From assembly GCF_001629735.1 (NCBI RefSeq), contig NZ_CP015224.1, positions 4,628,802 through 4,692,801 on the forward strand: a stretch of 64,000 nucleotides of DNA. The letters run 5' to 3'. Under the pieces are notes generated by a model. The model was not told the origin of the DNA. It made no database searches and worked only from the letters and a program-made list of their open reading frames with translations. Every line of letters starts with the position of its first letter. The first letter of the stretch is position 1. Position numbers and translations under genes: made by a program. This document shows, one piece after another, positions 16,202 through 24,622 of this stretch. This DNA is from Lysinibacillus sphaericus. Its GTDB lineage: Bacteria; Bacillota; Bacilli; Bacillales_A; Planococcaceae.

Positions 16202-17353
16202 ATGAAAAAAATAAGAATAGGTGTTATTGGAGCTGGTTTAAGAGGGGGCTTGGCACAATACTGGCATAAGCCTACCGGGGAATCAGAAATAGTAGCGTTA
16301 GCCGATATTTCTCAAGAACGTTTAGAAAAATTTCAGGAGAAATTTGATACACCTTTATTTTTAACAAAGGACTATAAAGAGTTATTAACAAGAGATGACA
16401 TCGATGCAATTGCGGTTTTATCGCCAGATTATTTACATGAGGAACATATTATTACTTGTTTAAAAGCGGGTAAGCATGTGTATGCGGAAAAACCATTAGC
16501 CATAACGGTAGAAGGTTGCGATCGAATATTAGATGCATGGGAAAAATCAGGAAAGCATCTCATGGTGGGCTTTAATATGCGCTATATGAGTATGTATCAA
16601 ACGATGAAAGGCCTAATTGATTCAGGTGCCATTGGAGAACTAAAGGCAATATGGGTGCGACATTTTGTTGGATTCGGTGGTTATTTCTACTACCACGATT
16701 GGCATGGTAATTCAAAAAATACAACCTCTTTACTACTTCAAAAAGGCTCACATGATTTAGATGTCATTCATTGGATTTCAGGGAAATATACGCAGAAAGT
16801 ATCTGCGTTTGGTAGCTTAGATTATTATGGTGGAAATCAGCCAAATACATTAACATGTCCTACCTGCGATCAGAAAAAAACTTGTCCAGAATATGTTGCC
16901 CATACATTTACAGAATGTGCGTTCCGTGAAGAAATTGATGTGGAGGATAATAATATGGTCATGATGGAATTAGAAGGTGGCATAAAGGCTTCTTATTTAC
17001 AATGTCACTTCACACCAGATTATTCGCGGAATTATACATTTATTGGTACGAAGGGGCGTATTGAAAATGATGATATCAATAATAAAATTTATTTAAAAAC
17101 ACGAAAATCAAATTCTTGGGAGGAACTAAGTAATGTTGTTTACGAAATGAAGCCTGAGGAAGGAAGCCATGGTGGTGCTGATCCAAAAATTGCCCAAGAT
17201 TTTGTAGAACTCATCCTCTACGATAAGAAACCTTTAACAACGCCATTTGCCGGACGAATGAGTGTAGCAGTGGGTTGCGCGGCTACAGAATCCATTCGTA
17301 GCGGAGGTAAGGTTATTGAGATTCAGAAGGAATCTACCATTCTGCAACATTGA
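16202..17353 (+). CDS. Gfo/Idh/MocA family NAD(P)-dependent oxidoreductase
   Basis: This is a 383-residue cytoplasmic oxidoreductase. The N-terminal Rossmann domain (about 1-125) has the GVIGAGLRGG dinucleotide loop and the EKPLA motif with its catalytic Lys (about residue 97). The C-terminal domain carries GSHDLDVIHWI, and an inserted Cys cluster (CPTCDQKKTC ... ECAF, about 220-245), an arrangement I associate with members next to sugar ABC transporters. The family oxidises or epimerises sugars and sugar glycosides; the exact substrate is unknown. As first gene of the island it may convert the imported sugar, or remove a sugar from a glycoside by a redox-assisted mechanism. Confidence 0.85.
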   Translation: MKKIRIGVIGAGLRGGLAQYWHKPTGESEIVALADISQERLEKFQEKFDTPLFLTKDYKELLTRDDIDAIAVLSPDYLHEEHIITCLKAGKHVYAEKPLAITVEGCDRILDAWEKSGKHLMVGFNMRYMSMYQTMKGLIDSGAIGELKAIWVRHFVGFGGYFYYHDWHGNSKNTTSLLLQKGSHDLDVIHWISGKYTQKVSAFGSLDYYGGNQPNTLTCPTCDQKKTCPEYVAHTFTECAFREEIDVEDNNMVMMELEGGIKASYLQCHFTPDYSRNYTFIGTKGRIENDDINNKIYLKTRKSNSWEELSNVVYEMKPEEGSHGGADPKIAQDFVELILYDKKPLTTPFAGRMSVAVGCAATESIRSGGKVIEIQKESTILQH

Positions 17354-17371
17354 TAAATAGGGGGTGTAGTC

Positions 17372-18364
17372 ATGACGCTTTTAGATAAAACAACTGTTGA
17401 GGAAAAGCCATTTAAAACAAAACGTTTTTTCAAAAAGCAATCAAAGGTAAAGAAAAATCACCTGGTTGAGTGGAAAAAATCTATCAAAAAAAATTGGGAG
17501 CTCTATTTATTACTAGCCCCTGTTATCCTTTACTTTCTAGTTTTCCATTATTACCCACTATATGGTTTGCAAATTGCCTTTAAAGATTTTATTGCTACTA
17601 AGGGAATTATGGGGAGTCCGTGGGTAGGATTAAAGCATTTTGAACGCTTTTTTGATAGCTACTATTTTTGGCGTTTAATCAGAAACACAATTGGGATTGG
17701 CGTATTTACGCTACTTATTTCTTTTCCAATACCCATCATTATCGCCTTGCTACTAAATGAAGTGAAGAGTCTTCGTTTTAAAAAATTTGTACAGACAGTC
17801 ATTTATGCCCCACATTTTTTATCCACAGTAGTAGTTGTTGGGATGCTATTACTATTCTTAAAATCGGATGGGATGATTAACCAAATGATTATGTTGTTTG
17901 GGGGTACACCCGTAGATTTTATTTCAGAACCTACATGGTTTAAATCCATATATGTACTGTCTGATGTTTGGCAAACGATGGGATGGAGTTCCATCATCTA
18001 TATTGCAGCTTTGGCTGCCGTAGATCCAGCACAGCATGAGGCAGCAATGATAGACGGAGCATCAAAATTTCAAAGGATTATTCATATCAATATTCCTGCG
18101 ATTTTGCCGACGATTATCATTTTATTTATCTTAAATGTAGGATCTGTCATGGCCATTGGATTTGAAAAAGTATTTTTAATGCAAAATGATTTAAATATGT
18201 CGGCATCAGATGTTATATCCACTTTTGTTTATCGTAGCGGAATTTTAGAGGCACAATATAGCTTTTCGGCAGCAGTTGGTTTATTCAACTCTATCATTAA
18301 TTTTATCCTCCTTATTATGGTTAATAGAATAGCTAAAAAAGTGAGTGATACAAGTTTATGGTAA
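17372..18364 (+). CDS. Carbohydrate ABC transporter permease, LplB type
   Basis: This 330-residue permease has a long basic N-terminus, six membrane helices and the LplB-type start (NWELYLLLAPVILYFLVFHY, PLYGLQIAFKDF). The EAA loop is EAAMIDGASKFQRIIHINIPAI near residue 230. The ending KVSDTSLW is typical of LplB homologues. It forms the membrane channel with the next permease and takes substrate from the LplA-type lipoprotein encoded third. A GGGGGTG site precedes ATG. LplB/YtcP systems import oligosaccharides or uronic/amino-sugar derivatives and use a shared ATPase (MsmX). Confidence 0.92.
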   Translation: MTLLDKTTVEEKPFKTKRFFKKQSKVKKNHLVEWKKSIKKNWELYLLLAPVILYFLVFHYYPLYGLQIAFKDFIATKGIMGSPWVGLKHFERFFDSYYFWRLIRNTIGIGVFTLLISFPIPIIIALLLNEVKSLRFKKFVQTVIYAPHFLSTVVVVGMLLLFLKSDGMINQMIMLFGGTPVDFISEPTWFKSIYVLSDVWQTMGWSSIIYIAALAAVDPAQHEAAMIDGASKFQRIIHINIPAILPTIIILFILNVGSVMAIGFEKVFLMQNDLNMSASDVISTFVYRSGILEAQYSFSAAVGLFNSIINFILLIMVNRIAKKVSDTSLW

Positions 18365-18377
18365 AGGAGAGATTGAC

Positions 18378-19256
18378 ATGAAAGAATCAAAGGGCGATCG
18401 TGCGTTTACTATCTTTAATTATATTTTTTTAGCCATTGTAGCAGTTGTTGTTTTGTATCCACTTATTTTTGTTTTGAGTGCTTCTCTTAGTAATCCTGAG
18501 TATGTCATTTCAGGGGATCTATGGCTATGGCCAAAGGAATTTACAGTGGAGGCTTACGAAAAAGTATTCCAAAATCCAGATATTATTAATGGATTTATTA
18601 ACACGTTGAAATACACATTCTTTGGAACGTTACTTAATATCGTGATGACCATTTGTGCAGCCTACCCTCTCTCTCGTAGACATTTGAAAGGAAAGGGCTT
18701 TATTATGGCATTTATGGTATTCACCATGTTTTTCAGTGGGGGATTAATTCCTACCTATCTATTAATCCGTGATTTGGGCATGATAAATACATTTTGGGTC
18801 ATGATTATTCCGAATGCAGTAGCTGTATGGAACATCATTATTATGCGGACATTTTTTCAATCCATTCCATATGAATTAGAGGAATCGGCCATGATTGATG
18901 GTGCAGGGAACTTCCGTATTTTATGGAGTATCGTACTTCCATTATCATTACCTGTTATGGCAGTCATGGTTTTATTTTACGCTGTAGGACATTGGAACTC
19001 TTATTTCCAGGCATTGATTTACTTGCAAGACCAAGATAAGTTTCCATTACAACTTATTCTGAGGCAAATATTAATTCAAGGACAAGCTGACGATATGATT
19101 AAAGCGACGTCAGAAAGCTTTTTAGCTCAAAAACTTAGCGTTGAAGGGTTAAAATACGCAGTTTTAATCGTTGCTAACCTACCAATGTTAATGCTTTATC
19201 CATTCTTACAAAGATATTTTGTAAAAGGTGTCATGATTGGTTCATTAAAAGGTTAA
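18378..19256 (+). CDS. Carbohydrate ABC transporter permease, YtcP type
   Basis: This is a 292-residue permease of the MalG/YtcP group. It has six helices, a first periplasmic loop with SASLSNPEYVISGDLWLWP, the motif FSGGLIPTYLLIRDLGMINTF, and the EAA loop EESAMIDGAGNFRILWSIVLP. It ends in MLYPFLQRYFVKGVMIGSLKG, the usual end of this family. ATG 18378 follows AAAGGAGAG; the frame extends 11 codons upstream, overlapping the LplB gene, but without a ribosome site. It is the partner of the LplB-type permease. Confidence 0.92.
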   Translation: MKESKGDRAFTIFNYIFLAIVAVVVLYPLIFVLSASLSNPEYVISGDLWLWPKEFTVEAYEKVFQNPDIINGFINTLKYTFFGTLLNIVMTICAAYPLSRRHLKGKGFIMAFMVFTMFFSGGLIPTYLLIRDLGMINTFWVMIIPNAVAVWNIIIMRTFFQSIPYELEESAMIDGAGNFRILWSIVLPLSLPVMAVMVLFYAVGHWNSYFQALIYLQDQDKFPLQLILRQILIQGQADDMIKATSESFLAQKLSVEGLKYAVLIVANLPMLMLYPFLQRYFVKGVMIGSLKG

Positions 19257-19275
19257 AGAACAGGGGCGATTTTAA

Positions 19276-20892
19276 GTGAAAATGAAAAAAAAGCATGTTT
19301 ATGGTTTTGTAACAAGCCTGATGTTAGCTGCAAGTTTATTAGGAGCATGTTCGGATAATAAAGAAGCTGGTGGAGTAAAAAGTGATAATATCGATAATTT
19401 GAATGTGACGGGTATGCCGATTGCAAAGGAGAAAATTGAAGTCGATGGTTTTGCAGCAAAGTTTTTTGCATCACAGGATTGGAATCATCTAATGTTATGG
19501 GAAGAATACGAGAAAATGTCTAACATCCATATGAATTGGACAACGGTTCAGACAGAAGTATTAGCAGACAAAAAGAACTTACTTTTAGCTTCAGGAAACT
19601 ATCAGGAAATATTTTTTGCATCAGCATTTTCCAAAACAGATTTAATCAAGTACGGTCAACAAGGTGTATTCTTACCGTTGAATGAATACATCGATCAATA
19701 TGCACCAAATTTTAAAAAGCTATTAGAAGAATACCCATCTGTCAAGCAAGGTGTGACAATGGCAGATGGAAATATCTATGGCTTTCCAACAATTTACGAT
19801 CCAAAATTTTCATCACTTCGTGTTGGAGCGCCATGGATTAACCAAACATGGCTTGATAACCTAGGCTTACAATCACCAGAAACAACAAAAGATTTATACA
19901 AAGTATTAAAAGCTTTTAAAGAGAATGATCCAAATGGTAATGGTTTACAAGATGAACAAGGCTGGGGAACTGGTTATGGTATTGAACAAATTATTTCTTA
20001 CTTAAGAGGATCGTTTGGCTTGAATAAGCAAGGAACGATGAATCTGAATTTAGATTTTAAAGAAGGAACTGAGGAATTCCGATTCGTGCCAACGACTGAC
20101 GAATATAAACAATTACTTGAATATTTAAATAAGCTTTATAAAGAAGGTTTAATTAATAAGGATGTGTTTACGACTGAGCCACAGAAATTTGCGGCAGAAG
20201 CAGCAAAAGGAACGTTTGGTATGCTTAGTGAAGTAGACCCTAAAGAGTTATTTAAACTAGATGGTTATACGGGTGCCCAAGTTTTAGAAGGACCTAATGG
20301 GGATCGACAATATACTGCAATGACTAATGGTCTTGGGAATCTAGGAATGTTTGTCGTAACAGATAAAGCGAAAAATCCTGAAGCAATGGTTCGTTGGATT
20401 GATCATTTATATGGTGATGAAGGGGCTAAAATGTTCTTTATGGGCTTTGAAGGTGTCACTTACGAAGAAAATGAGGATGGAACTATTCAATATATCGACA
20501 GTATTACGAATAATCCAGATGGCAAAAACTTAGACCAAGCAATAAGTGATTATCTAACATGGCCAGGTGGTTATTACCCTGGGATTGTTACGCAAAAGTA
20601 TTTCCAAGGTGCAGAGGCTAAGGAAAATTCTCTTAACAATGCTAAGCAAGTTATGCCATATGCTTTGAAAGATGATGAAATTATTCCAGGGTTAAATTAC
20701 ACTGTGGAAGAAAATGATCGAGTGTCCGCTGTTTTAACAGACATACAAACCTATGTAAATGAAATGACAGCAAGCTTTATTACAGGAAAAGAAAGCTTCG
20801 ATAAATGGAATGACTATAAGAAAACAATAGAGAAGATGGGCTTGCAGGACTATATGGAAGTGGCACAAGGGGCATATGACCGTTCTAAATAA
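19276..20892 (+). CDS. Extracellular sugar-binding lipoprotein, LplA type
   Basis: This 538-residue lipoprotein (SLLGAC, Cys25) belongs to the large binding proteins that pair with LplB/YtcP permeases. Recognisable parts are DWNHLMLWEEYEKMSNIHM, the PTIYDPKFSSLRVGAPWINQ hinge region, LYKVLKAFKENDPNGNG with its Asp/Asn-rich Ca2+-like loop, and FITGKESFDKWNDYKKTIEK at the C-terminus. The start is GTG with AGGGGCG upstream. The size and family suggest a complex sugar rather than a monosaccharide, consistent with uptake of an amino-sugar glycan fragment. Confidence 0.92.
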   Translation: MKMKKKHVYGFVTSLMLAASLLGACSDNKEAGGVKSDNIDNLNVTGMPIAKEKIEVDGFAAKFFASQDWNHLMLWEEYEKMSNIHMNWTTVQTEVLADKKNLLLASGNYQEIFFASAFSKTDLIKYGQQGVFLPLNEYIDQYAPNFKKLLEEYPSVKQGVTMADGNIYGFPTIYDPKFSSLRVGAPWINQTWLDNLGLQSPETTKDLYKVLKAFKENDPNGNGLQDEQGWGTGYGIEQIISYLRGSFGLNKQGTMNLNLDFKEGTEEFRFVPTTDEYKQLLEYLNKLYKEGLINKDVFTTEPQKFAAEAAKGTFGMLSEVDPKELFKLDGYTGAQVLEGPNGDRQYTAMTNGLGNLGMFVVTDKAKNPEAMVRWIDHLYGDEGAKMFFMGFEGVTYEENEDGTIQYIDSITNNPDGKNLDQAISDYLTWPGGYYPGIVTQKYFQGAEAKENSLNNAKQVMPYALKDDEIIPGLNYTVEENDRVSAVLTDIQTYVNEMTASFITGKESFDKWNDYKKTIEKMGLQDYMEVAQGAYDRSK

Positions 20893-20918
20893 GGAGGTTC
20901 AGATTCTCCCTCAAACTT

Positions 20919-20986
20919 AACAAGAAAAGGTCACATAGGCTATAAGTTTATCTTGCATAACTGGGCTTATGTGACACTCTCTTGTT
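20919..20986 (+). other. Long stem-loop between transporter and catabolic genes
   Basis: An imperfect 19-bp inverted repeat (AACAAGAAAAGGTCACATA with TATGTGACACTCTCTTGTT) around a 30-base loop. No T-run follows. It could be an attenuator or an mRNA-stabilising hairpin that raises transporter mRNA relative to the downstream enzymes. Confidence 0.5.
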
Positions 20987-21063
20987 CGACCTTCAATGAT
21001 GGATGTAGGGAGTGTATAAAAAGAAAATATTTAGGAATGCGTTATCGTAGGGAGGTAATGGAC

Positions 21064-21732
21064 ATGGAATTGGAAGGGTGGAAAGGTAAACTATACTGGT
21101 TTGTAGAGTGGATCACATTGTTAGCGGTGTTACAGTTACTATGGACAGGCTTAGCTTTATTAGGATTGTTGTTATTTGGAGTAGCCCCAGCGACTGTTGC
21201 CATGTTTACTACTTTACGTAAAAGGCTACAAGGAGAAGATGATTTAAAACGATTAGTCAAAATCTATTGGAATACATATAAAGCTGAATTTATTCCATCC
21301 AATAAAATAGGTATGATTCTACTGTGTGTTGGCTACTTTTTAACGATTAATTTTCAAATCATTTTAACGTTTCATGGCTTACAAGGTCTACTGTTACTAA
21401 CAGCGTTTATTTCTATTTGTATACTTTTCGGTATGATTGTCGTAAATATATTTCAACTATTCTCCCATTATAATTTGCCAACACTACGCTACTTTGCTGC
21501 TTCAATCATATTTAGTATTGCGTATCCATTACAAATGATTAGCAATATTGTAGGGCTTGTAATTCTTTATAAAGTGTATAGCTGGTTGCCTGGCTTAATA
21601 CCGTTTTTCGGTGTTAGTTTAGCTGCATTATTTTTAACGTGGATGTCATCCCATATATTTAAGAATGAGAGCGAAGTAGAGAAACATACTAATCTACCAC
21701 ATTACTCTGTTGAGAGAGGGATAACCTCATGA
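21064..21732 (+). CDS. YesL family (DUF624) membrane protein
   Basis: This is a 222-residue membrane protein with about five hydrophobic helices. YesL/DUF624 features are visible: an N-terminal helix with LLWTGLALLGLLLFGVAPATVAMF, the DDLKRLVKIYWNTYKAEF loop and C-terminal helices. ATG 21064 is supported by TAGGGAGG eight bases upstream; the open frame extends further but into the preceding stem-loop. YesL proteins are almost always next to LplB/YtcP/LplA sugar importers, where an accessory or regulatory membrane role is presumed. Its last four bases overlap the deacetylase gene. Confidence 0.82.
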   Translation: MELEGWKGKLYWFVEWITLLAVLQLLWTGLALLGLLLFGVAPATVAMFTTLRKRLQGEDDLKRLVKIYWNTYKAEFIPSNKIGMILLCVGYFLTINFQIILTFHGLQGLLLLTAFISICILFGMIVVNIFQLFSHYNLPTLRYFAASIIFSIAYPLQMISNIVGLVILYKVYSWLPGLIPFFGVSLAALFLTWMSSHIFKNESEVEKHTNLPHYSVERGITS

Positions 21733-22907
21733 ATAAAATATGGATTATTAATGCGAATATCGTGATGGAAAATCAAATTATCAATAACGGATTCCTAGTA
21801 ATGTCGGAAGGGAAAATTACAGTAATTGATCATATGGCTAATTGCCCTACCCTCGCTTTAATAGAGAATGTAATTGACTGTCAGCAAAGAGGCTATATTA
21901 TCCCTGGAATGATCGATATCCATATACATGGTGCTGTAGGCCATGATTTTATGGATGCGGACTATATTTGTTATTCGAGAATTGCAAAGTATTTAGCCAG
22001 TGAGGGAATAACTGCTTTTTTAGCCACAACGATGACAGGCTCTATGACGGAGATTGAAGCTGCTGTTGAGGCACTTGCCTATTATTATAAAAACCAACCG
22101 ACAGCAGTACCTGAGATGTTAGGAATTCATTTAGAAGGTCCATTTATTAGTCAATTAAAAAAAGGGGCACAATCCGAAGCATATATTTTAAAACCAAATG
22201 TGCAACAATTTAATGACCTGTATAATAAGTCTCATCATTCGATTCGTATTGTCACATTTGCGCCAGAGGAAGACAGCAGTTTTGAATTACTACACGAATT
22301 AACTAGTAAAGGGGTTATTGCATCTATTGGTCACTCTAATGCTGACTATGATACAGCACAACATGCATTAAAAGCTGGTATTAATCATGCAACACACCTA
22401 TTTAATGGCATGAGTGGACTGCATCATCGTGATCCAGGTGTTGTTGGAGCAGTACTTTTATCAGAAGATGTGTATGTGGAAATAATTCCAGATAATATAC
22501 ATGTTCATAAAGATTTACTACCAATGGTTTATAAACTGACAGGCTTGAATCGTTTGCTCGTCATTACAGATGGTATGCGTGCAAAGGGGATGCCAGATGG
22601 TATGTATCATTTAGGTGGTAATGAAGTAGAAGTAATGAATAATCAATGTATTCAACGTAAAACAGGTTCCTTAGCAGGAAGTGTATTGAATATGAATGCG
22701 GCAAGAAAGAACATAGAAGAATGGCTTACACTTTCACTTGCTGAGCAATTACGTGTTGTTTCCTTAAATCAAGCAGAGCATTTAGGCATGGACAATCGTA
22801 AAGGGTCTATTGCACTAGGAAAAGACGCAGATATTGTTTGGTTGAATGAGGAAGGGGAAGTAGAGAAAACTTTTTGCTTAGGGATTCTTGCCTTTGAAAA
22901 GGATTGA
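21729..22907 (+). CDS. N-acetyl-hexosamine-6-phosphate deacetylase (NagA/AgaA type)
   Basis: This is a 392-residue amidohydrolase. The metal-binding HxH motif DIHIHGAVGHDF (about residue 60), HLEGPFIS (about 135), IGHSNADYDTA, the HATHLFNGM substrate loop and the catalytic Asp in ITDGMRAKGM are all present, as in NagA. It removes acetate from GlcNAc-6-P or GalNAc-6-P. Sequence alone does not separate the two; the neighbours (aldolase, LacC-type kinase, AgaS) argue for the GalNAc route. Its start overlaps the end of the YesL gene (ATGA), showing coupling. Confidence 0.92.
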   Translation: MNKIWIINANIVMENQIINNGFLVMSEGKITVIDHMANCPTLALIENVIDCQQRGYIIPGMIDIHIHGAVGHDFMDADYICYSRIAKYLASEGITAFLATTMTGSMTEIEAAVEALAYYYKNQPTAVPEMLGIHLEGPFISQLKKGAQSEAYILKPNVQQFNDLYNKSHHSIRIVTFAPEEDSSFELLHELTSKGVIASIGHSNADYDTAQHALKAGINHATHLFNGMSGLHHRDPGVVGAVLLSEDVYVEIIPDNIHVHKDLLPMVYKLTGLNRLLVITDGMRAKGMPDGMYHLGGNEVEVMNNQCIQRKTGSLAGSVLNMNAARKNIEEWLTLSLAEQLRVVSLNQAEHLGMDNRKGSIALGKDADIVWLNEEGEVEKTFCLGILAFEKD

Positions 22908-22933
22908 TATATCAATAGGCATCCTATTATATA

Positions 22934-22950
22934 GATGGTATATTGATTAC
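22934..22950 (+). promoter_or_regulatory. Candidate GntR operator upstream of the regulator gene
   Basis: GATGGTATATTGATTAC shares the TGGTATA core with the site at 23737 and lies 27 bases before the gntR-family start, suggesting autoregulation. This is based on sequence resemblance only. Confidence 0.3.
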
Positions 22951-22976
22951 AAAACCTAGAGAAGGAAGGAAAAAAG

Positions 22977-23708
22977 ATGCATTTATTAGATCAATCTAGT
23001 GTAATCCCATTATATCATCAACTGAAACAAATTTTATTTGGGAAAATTCAATCAGGTGAATGGAAACCAGGAGATAAAATTGACTCGGAAAATCAATTGA
23101 TGGAGATGTTCCGTGTTAGTCGAAATACAGTAAAAAAGGCAATAGAGGAATTAGTAAAGGAAGAGAAATTATATCGGATTCAAGGGAAAGGGACCTTTGT
23201 TTGCAAGCCTAGACTTGAACAATCTCTTGGAGGGTTTTATAGCTTTAGTCGCATGATTCAAGAAAAGGGATTTAATCAAAAAGATGAAGTATTAGAAATA
23301 CAGAAGGTATATCCATCAATGAAGGTTAGAACTAATTTAGCATTAGAGGAAAACGAACAAGTTGTAGAAATGAAGCGTTTACGATTTGCAGATAATGAGC
23401 CGATTATTTTGGAATCATCTTTTTTACCATTAAGCCTAATTAAGGATATTGAAATATTACGAGAAGTAACGTCTTCGTCCTTATACAGTTTATTAGCCGA
23501 ACGTTTTAACATTATTGTTGTAAGGGCGAGAGAAGCCTTTGAACCTGTCCTTATTAAGAAAGATGAAGCACCTTTATTGAAAACAGAGGCTGGAAAACCA
23601 GCTTTATTACTGGAGCGGACTGCGTTTGACACTTCAGGGAAACCAGTGGAGTTCTGTATTTCGATTGTTAGAGGAGATCGTTGCCGTTTTTATACGGAAT
23701 TAAATTAA
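22977..23708 (+). CDS. GntR/HutC-family transcriptional regulator (NagR/AgaR-like)
   Basis: This is a 243-residue regulator. The N-terminal winged helix (about 10-75) carries IPLYHQLKQILFGKIQSGEW, the recognition helix MFRVSRNTVKKAIEEL and the wing GKGTFV. The C-terminal UTRA ligand-binding domain (about 90-240) has QVVEMKRLRFADNEPIILE, AREAFEPVLIKKDEA and LLLERTAFD, as in NagR. Such proteins sense a phosphorylated amino sugar and release DNA. Its place between the deacetylase and the aldolase makes it the likely controller of this island. AGAAGGAAGG is the ribosome site. Confidence 0.9.
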   Translation: MHLLDQSSVIPLYHQLKQILFGKIQSGEWKPGDKIDSENQLMEMFRVSRNTVKKAIEELVKEEKLYRIQGKGTFVCKPRLEQSLGGFYSFSRMIQEKGFNQKDEVLEIQKVYPSMKVRTNLALEENEQVVEMKRLRFADNEPIILESSFLPLSLIKDIEILREVTSSSLYSLLAERFNIIVVRAREAFEPVLIKKDEAPLLKTEAGKPALLLERTAFDTSGKPVEFCISIVRGDRCRFYTELN

Positions 23709-23736
23709 AATTTAATAGTTTGCTTCATTTATTTTT

Positions 23737-23754
23737 GTTATAGATTATACCAAC
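23737..23754 (+). promoter_or_regulatory. Candidate GntR operator upstream of the aldolase gene
   Basis: GTTATAGATTATACCAAC (reverse: GTTGGTATAATCTATAAC) is an imperfect palindrome resembling NagR-type sites, 26 bases before the aldolase start. Confidence 0.35.
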
Positions 23755-23779
23755 AACCCATTGAGGGAGGAATTCTATT

Positions 23780-24622
23780 ATGCCATTAGTGACAACTAAA
23801 GATATGTTGGAAGATGCTTATAAAAATAATTATGCAATCGGTGCTTTTGGAGCACATAATTTAGAAGTGATTAAAGCTGTAATAGCTGGGGCAGAAAAAG
23901 TGGGTGCACCTGTAATTTTGCAAACAACTTCAAGTACTTATAAATATGTAGAGATGCCTTATCTAATTGCGCTAGCAAAAACAGCAGCGGAACAGGCAAA
24001 AGTACCGGTGGCATTACATTTGGATCATGGCGAATCTTATCATATTGTGATGGAATGTTTACGGGCAGGCTACACCTCTGTGATGATTGATGGATCTTCC
24101 TTACCTTATGAGGAAAATATTTTATTAGTAAAAAAAGTAGTTGAAGCTGCAAGTGCGGTAAATGTGCCAGTTGAGGCAGAGCTTGGAACAATTGGTGGTG
24201 TCGAGGATAGTGTAAGCGTAAAGGAAGAGAATGCATTCTTTACTGACCCTAAGCAAGCTGAGCATTTTGTGAAGGTTACGGGAATCCATTCGTTTGCCCC
24301 CGCTTTCGGTACGGCACATGGTAAGTACCGGGAAAAGCCAAAATTGTTATTTGAGCTTTTACAGGAAATCCATTGTTCTACTAATATTCCATTAGTTATG
24401 CATGGAGCCTCGGGGGTGCCAGAAGAGGATGTGCGTAAATCTTTGAAATATGGAATTGCGAAAGTAAATTTTTCTACGGAGCTTAAAGACTTATTTGCTG
24501 AAGAATTAAGAGCTTATTTTAAGGATTATCCAACAGAAAATGATCCAAGAAAGTATTTCCTTCCAGCACGGGAATCTTTAATTAAATTAGTAGAGCAAAA
24601 GATTGTGATGTTACAAAAATGA
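23780..24622 (+). CDS. gatY: Class II fructose/tagatose-bisphosphate aldolase (GatY/KbaY type)
   Basis: This is a 280-residue zinc aldolase. Family features are AIGAFGAHNLEVIKAVIAGA, the catalytic/metal-binding HLDHGE (about residue 80), EAELGTIGG with the second metal-site Glu, a His in FGTAHGKY and the phosphate-binding VMHGASGVPEED. It cleaves tagatose-1,6- or fructose-1,6-bisphosphate into glyceraldehyde-3-P and dihydroxyacetone-P. The neighbouring LacC-type kinase gene starts inside its last codon (ATGA overlap), so the two enzymes are coupled, fitting the last two steps of GalNAc catabolism. A fructose-specific role cannot be excluded from sequence. Confidence 0.9.
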   Translation: MPLVTTKDMLEDAYKNNYAIGAFGAHNLEVIKAVIAGAEKVGAPVILQTTSSTYKYVEMPYLIALAKTAAEQAKVPVALHLDHGESYHIVMECLRAGYTSVMIDGSSLPYEENILLVKKVVEAASAVNVPVEAELGTIGGVEDSVSVKEENAFFTDPKQAEHFVKVTGIHSFAPAFGTAHGKYREKPKLLFELLQEIHCSTNIPLVMHGASGVPEEDVRKSLKYGIAKVNFSTELKDLFAEELRAYFKDYPTENDPRKYFLPARESLIKLVEQKIVMLQK

